From NCBI RefSeq assembly GCF_900188035.1, contig NZ_FZNN01000001.1:186001-250000 (forward strand): a stretch of 64,000 nucleotides of DNA. Reading direction: 5' to 3'. The stretch is from Puniceibacterium sediminis. Its GTDB lineage: Bacteria > Pseudomonadota > Alphaproteobacteria > Rhodobacterales > Rhodobacteraceae. The notes beneath the pieces were generated by a model, which saw only the letters and a program-made list of their open reading frames with translations, did no database searches and was not told the origin of the DNA. The position numbers and the translations under genes are program-made. Below are positions 18,448-27,857 of the stretch, one piece after another. Within the stretch, counting starts at the first letter, position 1; every line of letters starts with the position of its first letter.

Positions 18448-18469
18448 GCGCGGGTTTTGACGCGAGGAT

Positions 18470-18497
18470 GACGGGCGCCCGGCGGGGGCCGCCCGTC
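18470..18497 (+). terminator. Terminator-like hairpin after the NuoE-NuoF fusion gene
   Basis: GACGGGCG at 18470-18477 pairs with CGCCCGTC at 18490-18497 across a 12-base loop and is followed by TCTTGTCCCTTTT. It closes the transcript 22 bases after the stop codon, so no downstream subunit gene is expected. The rest of 18448-18773 shows no reading frame of note. Confidence 0.6.
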
Positions 18498-18773
18498 TCT
18501 TGTCCCTTTTGAAATCGGGCAGTTTCGCCTGCGTCGTCGCGCGGATACGCCCCGGGGCCGGTTCGCTGCGCCAGTGCCATGTTGCCATTCCCGCCCGATC
18601 CTAGACGGTCCCGTGGCCGACGTTTGGGCACTGCCCAGCCTGACCAGCCCCCGCACAGATGATCACCCTCTGTGAGATGCGGATCCAACTCCCTCCGGGG
18701 CGCGTTGCGTCAACAGACTTTCATCTGGGCCAAAGGCGTATTAGGTCAAAGTCACCTGAGCGGGAGCGGTGCG

Positions 18774-19973
18774 ATGTCCTTTTTCGGCAAGCTGAAAACC
18801 AAATTGTTCAAATCTTCTTCCAAGCTGGAAGAGGGGCTGGATGCCATTGTCGAGGACGGCGGCAGCGCCGAGCCGGAACCGGATATTCCCCCCGTCGTGC
18901 CACCGGCACCAGCGGCCCCCGACGCGCCCGCGCCCCCGGCGCCAGACATGCCGCAGCCCGCCGATCCCACGCCGCAGGCCCCCCCACAGCCTGTCGCGCC
19001 GCCGCCTGAGATCCCCCAGTCTGATCCGGAGATGCCGGTCGCGCCGCCAAAGGAGCTGCCTGCTAATCCGGGCCAGACCACTGGCGGCGGCATTCTGGGG
19101 CGTCTGTTCAAACGTGGCGACAGCGCGCCGGTCATGCGCCGCACGCTGGACGATGACATGCTCGAACAGATCGAAGAGCTGTTGATCGCCGCTGACATGG
19201 GCGTGGATACCGCCCTGCGCGTGACGGCCAACATGGCCGAAGGGCGCATGGGGCGAAAGGTTTCGACCCGCGAGATCAAACAGTTGCTCGCCGCCGAAAT
19301 CGCCCGGATCATGGACACGGTGGCCCGGCCGATGCCGCTATATCCGACCAAGCCGCAGGTGGTTCTGGTGGTGGGTGTAAACGGATCGGGCAAGACCACG
19401 ACCATTGGCAAGCTCGCCTCGCAGTTTCGCGGCGCTGGCAAGAAGGTGGTGATCGCCGCCGGTGACACCTTTCGCGCCGCTGCGGTCGAGCAGCTTCAGG
19501 TCTGGGGCGATCGCGCCGGGGTGCCGGTTCTGACCGCGCCCGAAGGTTCGGACCCGGCGAGCCTTGCCTATGATGCGATGACCAAGGCGCAGGCCGATGG
19601 GGCGGATCTGCTGATGATCGACACGGCTGGTCGTCTTCAGAACCGCGCGGATCTGATGGAGGAGTTGTCCAAGATCGTCCGCGTGATCCGTAAAAAGGAC
19701 CCGGACGCCCCGCATAACACCCTTCTGGTGCTGGACGCGACGACCGGTCAGAACGCCCTGCGTCAGGTTGAAACGTTCCAGAAACTTGCCGATGTGACCG
19801 GCCTTGTCATGACCAAACTCGACGGCACCGCCCGGGGTGGCGTGTTGGTCGCTCTGGCCGACAAGTTTGGCCTGCCGATCCATGCAATCGGGGTGGGCGA
19901 ACAGATCGACGATCTGCAACCCTTTGATCCAGAAGAATTCGCCGCCGCCCTGACAGGCCTTGACGACGAATGA
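18774..19973 (+). CDS. ftsY: Signal recognition particle receptor FtsY
   Basis: The 399-residue SRP-receptor GTPase docks ribosome-SRP complexes at the inner membrane. An amphipathic start (MSFFGKLKTKLFKSSSKLEEG) is followed by an acidic, proline-rich linker (about 30-105) and the NG domain: GVNGSGKTT at 201-209, DTFRAAAVEQL, DTAGRLQN and TKLDGTARGG. The ATG at 18774 with GGGAGCGG upstream is preferred over the in-frame ATG at 18672. Confidence 0.96.
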   Translation: MSFFGKLKTKLFKSSSKLEEGLDAIVEDGGSAEPEPDIPPVVPPAPAAPDAPAPPAPDMPQPADPTPQAPPQPVAPPPEIPQSDPEMPVAPPKELPANPGQTTGGGILGRLFKRGDSAPVMRRTLDDDMLEQIEELLIAADMGVDTALRVTANMAEGRMGRKVSTREIKQLLAAEIARIMDTVARPMPLYPTKPQVVLVVGVNGSGKTTTIGKLASQFRGAGKKVVIAAGDTFRAAAVEQLQVWGDRAGVPVLTAPEGSDPASLAYDAMTKAQADGADLLMIDTAGRLQNRADLMEELSKIVRVIRKKDPDAPHNTLLVLDATTGQNALRQVETFQKLADVTGLVMTKLDGTARGGVLVALADKFGLPIHAIGVGEQIDDLQPFDPEEFAAALTGLDDE

Positions 19974-20071
19974 GCTGCGCTCTGTCTTCTTCCCCATCTT
20001 CATCTGTCCAAAAATATTCCGGGAGGTCCGGAGGGCTGGCCCTCCGGTGTCGGGCCGCCACGGGGCGTTAA

Positions 20072-20974
20072 GTGAGCAACTGGCTCATCTCGCTAGAGGG
20101 CACCGAGGCGGGGCACAATCTGGCCCTGATCCTTGCCGTGCTTGCGGCCTTCCTGCATGCCGTCTTTGGCGCGCTGCAGAAGGGGCGGCACGATCCCTGG
20201 CTGACCCGCGGCGCGATTGATGCCAGTGTCTTTGTCATGGCGCTGCCCGTGGCGCTGTTTCTGGTGCCCTGGCCCGAACCGCATATGTGGTCAGTCTTTG
20301 CCATCGTCTGGCTGATCCACATCTTTTACAAAAGCCTGCAGGCCATGGCCTACACCAAGGGCGCCTATACGGTGGTCTATCCGGTGGTGCGCGGGACAGG
20401 GCCGCTGTTTGCTGTGATCGGGGCCTATTTTCTGTTCGGTGAAGTGTTCAACCCGATGCAATGGATGGGCGTGGGCGTGTTGCTGTCGGGGATATTCGGC
20501 CTTGCCGTCTACAACATGATCTATCTGCAACCCCAGCGCGACACGCTGCCGGTGGCGATGGGACTTGCCTTTGTAACCGGCCTTTTTGTAGCGCTTTATA
20601 CGACCTATGACGCCTATGGCATCCGCGCGACGGCCGATCCTTTCACCTTCCTTGCCTGGTTCTTTGTGATCGACGGATTTGCCTTGCCGTTCTATGCCGC
20701 CCACCGCTGGCGTCATATGGCCGACCGCCCGACATTGGTGCCGCTTCTGCTGCGCGGGGTGTTTGGGGGCATCGTGGCCTTCTTCAGCTTTGGGGCGATC
20801 ATGCTGGCCACCCGGCTCGACAATGTGGGAGAGGCAGCGGTGTTGCGTGAGACCTCAACCGTCTTTGCGGCCTTGATCGGCTGGCTGGTGCTGAAGGAAA
20901 CCGTGGGGCCGCGTCGCATTGCCCTGATGGCCCTGATCGCGCTGGGTGCGGTGATTGTTGAGTTCTCTGGATAA
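20072..20974 (+). CDS. EamA-family (DMT) transporter
   Basis: The 300-residue inner-membrane protein has about ten hydrophobic helices in two EamA repeats. The first holds AYTKGAYTVVYPVVRGTGPLFAVIGAYFLFGE and the second ATRLDNVGEAAVLRETSTVFAALIGWLVLKE, the usual paired motifs before helices 4 and 9. It starts with GTG. The substrate is unknown. It lies between ftsY and yciB, all on the plus strand with gaps of 34-98 bases. Confidence 0.85.
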   Translation: MSNWLISLEGTEAGHNLALILAVLAAFLHAVFGALQKGRHDPWLTRGAIDASVFVMALPVALFLVPWPEPHMWSVFAIVWLIHIFYKSLQAMAYTKGAYTVVYPVVRGTGPLFAVIGAYFLFGEVFNPMQWMGVGVLLSGIFGLAVYNMIYLQPQRDTLPVAMGLAFVTGLFVALYTTYDAYGIRATADPFTFLAWFFVIDGFALPFYAAHRWRHMADRPTLVPLLLRGVFGGIVAFFSFGAIMLATRLDNVGEAAVLRETSTVFAALIGWLVLKETVGPRRIALMALIALGAVIVEFSG

Positions 20975-21007
20975 CCCCCCCATATAGACTTTGAAACGGA
21001 GGCCCCC

Positions 21008-21613
21008 ATGGCAGAACGCAAGATCCACCCGATGCTGAAAACCACCCTGGAGTTGGGGCCGGTGGTGCTGTTCTTTGCAGCCTATGTCTGGCTCAAGGAC
21101 GAGACCTTCAACATCGCGGGCACCGACTACAAGGGGTTCATCATTGTCACTGCGGGTTTCATCCCGCTGATCATCGCCTCGACCGCCGTGCTTTGGGCGC
21201 TGACGGGCAAGCTGAGCCGGATGCAGATCGTCACCGTGGTGCTGATCACCGTCTTTGGCGGGCTTTCGGTCTGGCTGAACGACGACCGGTTCTTCAAGAT
21301 GAAACCGACGCTGATCTATCTGTTGTTCGGTGGCGTTCTGGCGTTCGGCCTGCTCAAGGGTGAAAGCTATCTCAAATACGTGATGGAAGGCCTGATGCCG
21401 CTGGAGCAAGAGGGCTGGATGCTGTTGACCAAACGGGTCTGCGCGCTGTTCCTTGCGCTCGCCCTGGCCAACGAGGTGATCTGGCGCACGATGAGCACCG
21501 AAACATGGGTCTACTTCAAGACCTTCGGGCTGACCGCGGCGATCTTTGGGTTTTTCTTTACGCAGGGCGGGTTGTTCAAACGCTACGCCGTGGAGAATGC
21601 AGACGAGGTTTGA
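21008..21613 (+). CDS. yciB: YciB/septation protein A family membrane protein
   Basis: The 201-residue polytopic protein has about six helices. Family hallmarks are LELGPVVLFFAAYVW near the start, KPTLIYLLFGGVLAFGLL with the conserved KPT in the middle, and LANEVIWRTMSTETWVYFKTFG near the end. Members affect envelope integrity and septation; the biochemistry is not known. GGAGG lies before the ATG. It follows the EamA gene by 33 bases. Confidence 0.93.
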   Translation: MAERKIHPMLKTTLELGPVVLFFAAYVWLKDETFNIAGTDYKGFIIVTAGFIPLIIASTAVLWALTGKLSRMQIVTVVLITVFGGLSVWLNDDRFFKMKPTLIYLLFGGVLAFGLLKGESYLKYVMEGLMPLEQEGWMLLTKRVCALFLALALANEVIWRTMSTETWVYFKTFGLTAAIFGFFFTQGGLFKRYAVENADEV

Positions 21614-21805
21614 TGCCTACGATCTGTTCCCAGCCGGGCAGGTCGGCTTTTCCCGGCGTTTATCCCGCAATCTGACTGCTTGCGTAATTGTCGGCGTGGG
21701 GACTTATTCATTCTGAGCGTGACCTGAGGCGGCTGCCGCTCTGGACACCGTGACTCTGCGGTCTAATGTCCCGTTCAACACGGACATTGCGCAAAGGAAC
21801 GGGTC

Positions 21806-24103
21806 ATGGACAAATTCGGCAAAAGCCAACCGGTGAAGCGGGTCGAGGATACACGTTTCCTGACGGGTCATGGGCAATATGTGGACGATATCGCCCCCGA
21901 AGGCGCTTTGCATGGCTATGTCCTGCGCTCGCCCGTTGCCCATGCCGAGATTACCAAGCTGGATGTTTCCGAGGCGAGGTCGGCCGAAGGCGTACACCTT
22001 GTGCTGACGGCACAGGACCTTCTGGATGCGGGTGTGCGGCTGGGTATGGGGGCGACACTGGCCAAGAATCAGGACGGATCCATGGGGGCCGCACCCGAGC
22101 GCCCGTTGCTGGCGCGGGGCCGCGTGCGCTTTGTTGGTGAACCCATTGCAATGATCTTTGCCGAAACGCTGCAACAGGCGCGCGACGCAGCCGAGTTGAT
22201 CGAATTCGACTATGATGATCTGCCGGTACATGTTGCGCTGGAAGTGGGTGGTGAGGCGATCCACCCCGAAGCACCTGAAAACAAGGCGTTTGACTGGGCG
22301 CTGGGCGACAAGGCGGCGACCGATCAGGCATTCGCGTCGGCGGCGCGTACCGTCAGCCTTGAGGTTGCGGACAACCGGATCATCGTGAATTCGATGGAGC
22401 CGCGCGGCTGTTTCACGGAATGGGATGGCACGCGGCTGCATCTGGCCTTTGGCGGGCAGGGGGTTTGGGGGCTCAAGCAGAACCTTGTTGATTTGCTGGG
22501 ACTCGCGCCGGAAAACGTGCGCGTGACCAACCCGGATGTGGGCGGCGGGTTTGGCATGAAGGGAATGCCGTACCCCGAATATTTCGTCTGCGCACAAGCG
22601 GCGCGGGCACTGGGGCGTCCGGTGCGCTGGATGTCCGAGCGAGGCGAGGCGATGCTGAGCGACAATGCCGGGCGCGATCTGGTCACGCTGGCCGAACTGG
22701 CTTTTGACGCGGATAACCGCATCACGGGCTATCGCCTGCAGACGGTCAGCAATCTGGGAGCATATAATTCCAATTTTGCCCAGATGATCCAGACGCAGCT
22801 GTTTTCCCGGGTTCTGCCCGGGGTCTATGACATCCCGGTGATGTTCATTCAGGTCGACGGAATCTATACCAACACCACCCAGGTGGATGCCTATCGCGGG
22901 GCCGGACGGCCCGAGGCGATCTATGTGCTGGAGCGCATCATGGACCGCGCCGCACGCGAATTGGGTATTGATCCTTGGGAGTTGCGCAAGATCAACTTTA
23001 TCCGCCCCGACCAGTTTCCGTTCAAGACCATCGTTGGCGAAACTTATGACGTCGGCGAATTCGCCAGGGTGCTGGAGCGCGCTGCGGCAACTGCGGACCG
23101 GGCCGGGTACGATGCGCGCAAGGCGGCGTCGGCGAAGGCGGGCAAGCTGCGCGGGCAGGGCCTTTGTTACTATATCGAAAGCATTTTGGGGTCTCCTACT
23201 GAAAACGTGCAGGTCACGTTTGAAGAGGATGGAAGCGCTGTGATCTTTGTGGGCACACAATCAAACGGTCAGGGTCATGAGACTGTTTATGCTCAGTTTC
23301 TGGCGGATCAGACCGGGATTCCAGCGGACCGCATTCGTGTGGTGCAGGGTGACAGCGACCTGATCGCACAGGGTGGCGGTACGGGCGGGTCACGGTCTGT
23401 GACGGTACAGACCAACGTGACGCTGACCGCAGTTGCCCAAATTGTCGAGAAATTCTCGGCCTTCCTGTCGGAAGAGATGGGTGTGCCTGCATCAGAGATC
23501 AGTTTTGACGATGAACGCTTTCGCGCCGAGGGGTCGAACTTGACGCCCACCATGCTTGACGTGGCTGAAATGGCCCGGGTCGCGGGGCGCGACGACTTGC
23601 TAAGTCACAAGGCAACAGCGCAATTGCCAGCACGTTCTTACCCCAACGGCGCGCACATCGCCGAGGTCGAGATCGACCCCGAAACCGGTGCTGTGACCGT
23701 TGAACGCTACACGGTGGTCGACGATTTCGGAAACCTCATCAACCCCATGCTGGCCGAAGGGCAGGTGCATGGCGGTGTGGTCCAGGGCATCGGTCAGGCG
23801 TTGCAGGAACGGGTGGTCTACGACGAAACGGGGCAGCTGCTGTCGGCGAGTTTCATGGATTATGCGATGCCGCGTGCGGACAATGTGCCGATGATCGGCT
23901 TCACCACCGAGGCCGTGCCGTCGACGGCCAATCCAATGGGCATGAAGGGCTGTGGCGAGGCCGGTACGGTGGGCGCTTTGGCCGCAGTGTCGAATGCGGT
24001 GCAAGATGCGTTGTGGGAGCGGGGTGTCCGGCAGGCCGACATGCCGTTTACACCGCAAAGGGTGTGGGAATTATTACAGAATGATCAGATCGCCGCTGAG
24101 TGA
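21806..24103 (+). CDS. Xanthine-dehydrogenase-family molybdopterin subunit (form II CoxL-like)
   Basis: The 765-residue large subunit binds the molybdenum cofactor: VEDTRFLTGHGQYVDDI near the start, the GGGFGMKG pyranopterin motif, AYRGAGR at about 362-368, QGHETVYAQ and GTGGSRS. AYRGAGR in place of AYXCSFR marks form II, which is not proven to oxidise CO; the substrate is unknown. The FAD (CoxM) and [2Fe-2S] (CoxS) subunits that normally accompany it are absent on both sides, so they must be supplied from elsewhere if the enzyme is active. The last 23 bases overlap the next gene. Confidence 0.9.
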   Translation: MDKFGKSQPVKRVEDTRFLTGHGQYVDDIAPEGALHGYVLRSPVAHAEITKLDVSEARSAEGVHLVLTAQDLLDAGVRLGMGATLAKNQDGSMGAAPERPLLARGRVRFVGEPIAMIFAETLQQARDAAELIEFDYDDLPVHVALEVGGEAIHPEAPENKAFDWALGDKAATDQAFASAARTVSLEVADNRIIVNSMEPRGCFTEWDGTRLHLAFGGQGVWGLKQNLVDLLGLAPENVRVTNPDVGGGFGMKGMPYPEYFVCAQAARALGRPVRWMSERGEAMLSDNAGRDLVTLAELAFDADNRITGYRLQTVSNLGAYNSNFAQMIQTQLFSRVLPGVYDIPVMFIQVDGIYTNTTQVDAYRGAGRPEAIYVLERIMDRAARELGIDPWELRKINFIRPDQFPFKTIVGETYDVGEFARVLERAAATADRAGYDARKAASAKAGKLRGQGLCYYIESILGSPTENVQVTFEEDGSAVIFVGTQSNGQGHETVYAQFLADQTGIPADRIRVVQGDSDLIAQGGGTGGSRSVTVQTNVTLTAVAQIVEKFSAFLSEEMGVPASEISFDDERFRAEGSNLTPTMLDVAEMARVAGRDDLLSHKATAQLPARSYPNGAHIAEVEIDPETGAVTVERYTVVDDFGNLINPMLAEGQVHGGVVQGIGQALQERVVYDETGQLLSASFMDYAMPRADNVPMIGFTTEAVPSTANPMGMKGCGEAGTVGALAAVSNAVQDALWERGVRQADMPFTPQRVWELLQNDQIAAE

Positions 24104-25184
24104 CAGAGTCCGTGGATGGTTCGCGAGGCGTTTCGCCTCCGACCACTCCAGCTATTCTGTTGCGCGCGGGGCGCGGGACCATGTGATCATTCTTGACGGC
24201 ACCATGTCGTCGCTGAAGGCGGGGGAAGAGACGAATGCCGGCCTGACCTATCGTCTGTTGCGCGAACAGGGCGGCAACGTTTCGGTCTACTACGAGGCGG
24301 GGCTGCAGTGGCCTGATTGGGCTTCGACCGTTGATGTGGTGACCGGGCGCGGGATCAACCGGCAAATCCGGCGGGCCTATGGTTATCTTGCCTCGCGCTA
24401 TCGGCCCGGGGACCGGATTTTCCTTTTGGGGTATTCGCGGGGGGCCTATGCGGTTCGTTCGCTGGCTGGGATCATCGACCGGATCGGGCTGATCAGGCGT
24501 GATGACGCGACCGAAAGCAACATCCGCCAGATCTATCGCCTGTATCAGATGGATCCGGAGGGCGCGACGGCCCAGGCCTTTGCGCGGCTATACTGCCATC
24601 CAGAAACGGCAATCGAAATGCTGGGCGTCTGGGATACGGTAAAGGCGCTGGGGCTGCGGCTGCCGCTGCTGTGGCGCCTGCAGACCGACAGCCATGCCTT
24701 TCACAACCATGAGCTCGGCCGGTCCGTGCGCCACGGGTATCATGCGCTGGCACTGGATGAACGCCGCCGGGCCTATGCGCCGGTGCTGTGGCAATGCCCG
24801 CAGGACTGGTCGGTGACGGTCGAGCAGGTTTGGTTTCCGGGCACCCATGGCGATGTCGGCGGTCAGCTGGGCCGTTCTGGTGCCGCGCGGGGGTTGTCGA
24901 ATATCCCGCTGGTCTGGATGCTGGACAAGCTGGAGGCGCGTGATCTGTCACTGCCCGCGGGTTGGAGGGGGCGATTTCCCTGCGACGCGGAGGCGCCATC
25001 AATCGGGACCTGGTACGGTACGGGGAAATTTTTTCTGCTGCGTGGGCCACGAGAGGTCGGGCGGGACCCGTCAGAACAGTTGCACGAGTCAGTGAGCAGG
25101 GGTTCGGCAAGAGAGATCGATTCGGTTGCATGGAAGAAAGCAAGTCTTTTGTTCACAGTTTCTTTACAACGCTTTAAACTGTGA
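24081..25184 (+). CDS. DUF2235 alpha/beta-hydrolase (Tle1-like phospholipase domain)
   Basis: About 367 residues. The nucleophile elbow LLGYSRGAYAVRSLAG and the downstream FPGTHGDVGGQLG motif (His and Asp) are the DUF2235 signature, shared with type VI phospholipase effectors of the Tle1 group. No signal peptide or secretion gene is nearby, so a housekeeping hydrolase is as likely as an effector. The chosen ATG at 24081 gives MIRSPLSDRVRGWF and overlaps the CoxL-like stop by 23 bases, which implies translational coupling. The last 25 residues (after SEQLHESVSRG) look less conserved and could reflect a late frameshift. Confidence 0.82.
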   Translation: MIRSPLSDRVRGWFARRFASDHSSYSVARGARDHVIILDGTMSSLKAGEETNAGLTYRLLREQGGNVSVYYEAGLQWPDWASTVDVVTGRGINRQIRRAYGYLASRYRPGDRIFLLGYSRGAYAVRSLAGIIDRIGLIRRDDATESNIRQIYRLYQMDPEGATAQAFARLYCHPETAIEMLGVWDTVKALGLRLPLLWRLQTDSHAFHNHELGRSVRHGYHALALDERRRAYAPVLWQCPQDWSVTVEQVWFPGTHGDVGGQLGRSGAARGLSNIPLVWMLDKLEARDLSLPAGWRGRFPCDAEAPSIGTWYGTGKFFLLRGPREVGRDPSEQLHESVSRGSAREIDSVAWKKASLLFTVSLQRFKL

Positions 25185-25261
25185 CTTTCACGCCTATCTA
25201 AATTACAGGCTCGCGGGATCGGAACCCCCGTGACACCTTTACTGTCCCTCGTTCCGCACTG

Positions 25262-25292
25262 GCGCCCAAGGTTTTCCTTGGGCGCTTTTTTC
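25262..25292 (+). terminator. Strong intrinsic terminator after the DUF2235 gene
   Basis: GCGCCCAAGG at 25262-25271 pairs perfectly with CCTTGGGCGC at 25276-25285 around TTTT and is followed by a T-run to 25292. It is 78 bases after the DUF2235 stop. The intervening bases encode nothing obvious, although a small RNA ending here cannot be excluded. Confidence 0.9.
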
Positions 25293-25320
25293 TTTTCGTG
25301 CGTGGGTGTAGCGTGAGGCC

Positions 25321-25788
25321 ATGAGTTATTCCGATACCTTTCTCAAGGACGTCCTGACGCGCACAAAGGTGATCGCGGTCGTGGGCGTGTCGATGAACCC
25401 AGTGCGCCCGTCCTACTATGTGGCGCGGTATCTGAGCTTGCGCGGCTACAGCGTGATTCCGGTCAATCCCGGCCACGCCGGGGCGCGGTTGTTCGGGCAG
25501 GAGGTGAGGGCGTCGCTGAGCGAAATCTCTGAACCTGTGGACATGGTTGATATTTTCCGGCGCTCTGAAGCGGTGCCGGGGATTGTCGAGGAGGCGCTGG
25601 AGTTTCTTCCGACGCTGCGCACGATCTGGATGCAGATCGGGGTTGAGCACGCCGAGGCGGCCAAGATGGCCGAGGCGCGTGGTGTGGATGTGATCCAGAA
25701 CCGCTGTCCCAAGATCGAATATCAGCGGCTGTTTGGTGAGTTGCGCATGGGTGGTTTTGCGACCGGTGTGATTTCGTCGAAACTCTGA
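25321..25788 (+). CDS. CoA-binding domain protein
   Basis: The 155-residue single-domain Rossmann protein of the CoA-binding (YccU-like) family has IAVVGVSMNPVRPSYYVARYL near the start, YSVIPVNPGHAG, PVDMVDIFRRSE and WMQIGVEHAEAAKMAEARGVDVIQNRCPKIEY spread over its length. This resembles the nucleotide-binding part of succinyl-CoA synthetase alpha. The biological role of stand-alone members is not established. It has its own transcript, starting after the terminator at 25262-25292. Confidence 0.9.
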   Translation: MSYSDTFLKDVLTRTKVIAVVGVSMNPVRPSYYVARYLSLRGYSVIPVNPGHAGARLFGQEVRASLSEISEPVDMVDIFRRSEAVPGIVEEALEFLPTLRTIWMQIGVEHAEAAKMAEARGVDVIQNRCPKIEYQRLFGELRMGGFATGVISSKL

Positions 25789-25863
25789 CACCGAGCGGCG
25801 CTGTTTCGGCAAAGCCGAAAGGCGCCCCGCCCGCCGTCCCATGCTGAAGGCATGAAGACGCGG

Positions 25864-26178
25864 TCAGGTCGAGGGGCGCGCGGCCTTTTCGGTGATCCCC
25901 GAGGTGCCCTGACGGCGGGCGAGTTCGGCCATCACATCGGCGAGGGGGACATCGCGGGACTGAAGCATCACCAGCAGGTGGAAGAGGACATCGGCAGCTT
26001 CGGATGTCAGGCGGTCGCGGTCGCCTTTCACGGCTTCGATGATGGCCTCGATCGCCTCTTCGCCAAACTTTTCGGCGCATTTTTCCGGGCCCTTGGCGAG
26101 GAGCTTGGCGGTCCAACTGCTTTCGGGATCCGCAGAGGCGCGGGCGGCGATTGTCGCGGCGAGATCGTCGAGGGTCAT
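25864..26178 (-). CDS. hisE: Phosphoribosyl-ATP diphosphatase
   Basis: The 104-residue MazG-fold enzyme performs step 2 of histidine synthesis. [18 protein letters not shown] and [12 protein letters not shown] are the metal-binding helices. Its start overlaps the hisF stop by four bases, and it is the last gene of the minus-strand histidine series. Confidence 0.95.
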   Translation of the reverse strand: MTLDDLAATIAARASADPESSWTAKLLAKGPEKCAEKFGEEAIEAIIEAVKGDRDRLTSEAADVLFHLLVMLQSRDVPLADVMAELARRQGTSGITEKAARPST

Positions 26179-26936
26179 GACAGGCGCATCGGCACGCCGG
26201 CCGCCTGCATATGGGCCTTGGCCTCGGCAATCGTGAAGTCACCGAAGTGGAAGATCGATGCGGCAAGAACTGCACTTGCGCCGCCGATGGTCACGCCTTC
26301 GACCAGATGATCCAGCGTTCCGACGCCGCCGGACGCGATGACAGGAACGCTGACTGCATCGCTGATCGCGCGGGTGAGGGGAAGGTTGAAACCGGAACGC
26401 GTGCCGTCCCGGTCCATCGAGGTGAGCAGGATTTCCCCGGCGCCTTTGGCGGTGACGGTCATGGCGAAATCGACGGCGTCGATGCCGGTGGCGCGGCGTC
26501 CGCCGTGGGTGAAGATTTCCCATTTGCCGGGGCTGACCGTTTTGGCGTCGATGGCCACAACGATGCACTGGCTGCCGAATTTGTCCGCCGCTTCGGTCAC
26601 CACATCGGGGTTGGCGACTGCGGCCGAATTGAAGCTGACCTTGTCCGCGCCCGCGAGCAGCAAGGCGCGGACATCAGCCACCGTCCGCACACCGCCACCG
26701 ACGGTGAGGGGGATGAAACATTGTTCGGCGGTCCGGGTTACCACATCGAACATTGTCCCGCGATTTTCGTGGGTTGCGTGGATATCGAGAAAGCAGATCT
26801 CATCCGCGCCCGCCGCATCATAGGCCCGGGCTGCATCGACGGGGTCGCCTGCGTCACGCAGATCGACGAAATTGACGCCCTTGACCACGCGGCCATCGGC
26901 GACATCGAGACAGGGGATCAGGCGGGTCTTGAGCAT
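26175..26936 (-). CDS. hisF: Imidazole glycerol phosphate synthase, cyclase subunit
   Basis: The 253-residue TIM barrel starts [20 protein letters not shown], with the catalytic Asp in CLDV and a second Asp in [11 protein letters not shown]. It works with HisH (28420-29058) to make imidazole glycerol phosphate and AICAR. It overlaps hisE by four bases and follows hisA by 54. Confidence 0.97.
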   Translation of the reverse strand: MLKTRLIPCLDVADGRVVKGVNFVDLRDAGDPVDAARAYDAAGADEICFLDIHATHENRGTMFDVVTRTAEQCFIPLTVGGGVRTVADVRALLLAGADKVSFNSAAVANPDVVTEAADKFGSQCIVVAIDAKTVSPGKWEIFTHGGRRATGIDAVDFAMTVTAKGAGEILLTSMDRDGTRSGFNLPLTRAISDAVSVPVIASGGVGTLDHLVEGVTIGGASAVLAASIFHFGDFTIAEAKAHMQAAGVPMRLS

Positions 26937-26990
26937 GGCAATTGTCCTTTGGGGACGGTTTAGCGAAACCGCCGGGCAGTTTCCAGTGGC

Positions 26991-27710
26991 CTAGTCCCTG
27001 AGTGCTGCAAGTGCGGCAGAGAGGTCAAGCGCGCCGTCATAGAGCGCGCGTCCCGAGATTGCGCCGGAGATCACGCCGGTGTCGCGCAGGGCCTTGAGAT
27101 CGTTGAGGGAACTGACCCCACCGGAGGCGATTACAGGGATGCTGACGGCGCGGGCCAAAGCCTCGGTCGCGGGGATGTTGGGGCCCTGCATGGCGCCGTC
27201 GCGGTTGATGTCGGTGTAGATGATCGCGGCGACGCCGGCATCCTCAAACGATTTGGCCAGATCGGTGACCATCACGTCGGTTTCCGTGGCCCAGCCCTTG
27301 GTTGCGACGCGGCCATTGCGGGCGTCGATGCCGACGGCGACCTGACCGGGAAAGGCGCGGGCGGCTTCGCGTACGAGGTCCGGGTTTTCGACCGCCACAG
27401 TGCCGAGAATCACGCGGGCGAGGCCCTTGGTCAGCCATGATTCAATCGTCGCCATGTCGCGGATGCCGCCGCCGAGCTGGGTCGGAACCTTGCAGGAGGC
27501 GAGGATCGCATCAACCGCAGCGCCATTGACCGGGGTGCCTGCGAAGGCGCCGTTGAGGTCGACCAGATGCAGCCATTCGCAGCCCGCATCGACAAAGGCG
27601 CGGGCCTGATCGGCGGGGTTGTCGTTGAAAACAGTGGATTTTTCCATGTCGCCGCGCAGAAGGCGGACAGCCTGACCATCCTTGAGGTCGATTGCGGGGT
27701 AGAGGATCAT
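26991..27710 (-). CDS. hisA: ProFAR isomerase
   Basis: The 239-residue TIM barrel of histidine synthesis has the start [40 protein letters not shown] and [11 protein letters not shown]. The frame is open upstream to 27779, but the ATG at 27710 is the family start, with CAGGGAAAA upstream on the minus strand. The plus-strand DUF2147 gene separates it from hisH, so hisA-F-E probably have their own promoter in 27711-27857. Confidence 0.97.
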   Translation of the reverse strand: MILYPAIDLKDGQAVRLLRGDMEKSTVFNDNPADQARAFVDAGCEWLHLVDLNGAFAGTPVNGAAVDAILASCKVPTQLGGGIRDMATIESWLTKGLARVILGTVAVENPDLVREAARAFPGQVAVGIDARNGRVATKGWATETDVMVTDLAKSFEDAGVAAIIYTDINRDGAMQGPNIPATEALARAVSIPVIASGGVSSLNDLKALRDTGVISGAISGRALYDGALDLSAALAALRD

Positions 27711-27857
27711 GCGCGTTTTCCCTGAAAATTTCCGGCCCGTGAATGGCGCGTGTCTGGCATGACGGAACGACAGATGCAACGCGACCTCACGTCAGACTTG
27801 ATTGGGAACGGGGGCGGCTGCACGGTTTGGGCAGAACACTTTGGGAGGAGTTGAGAC

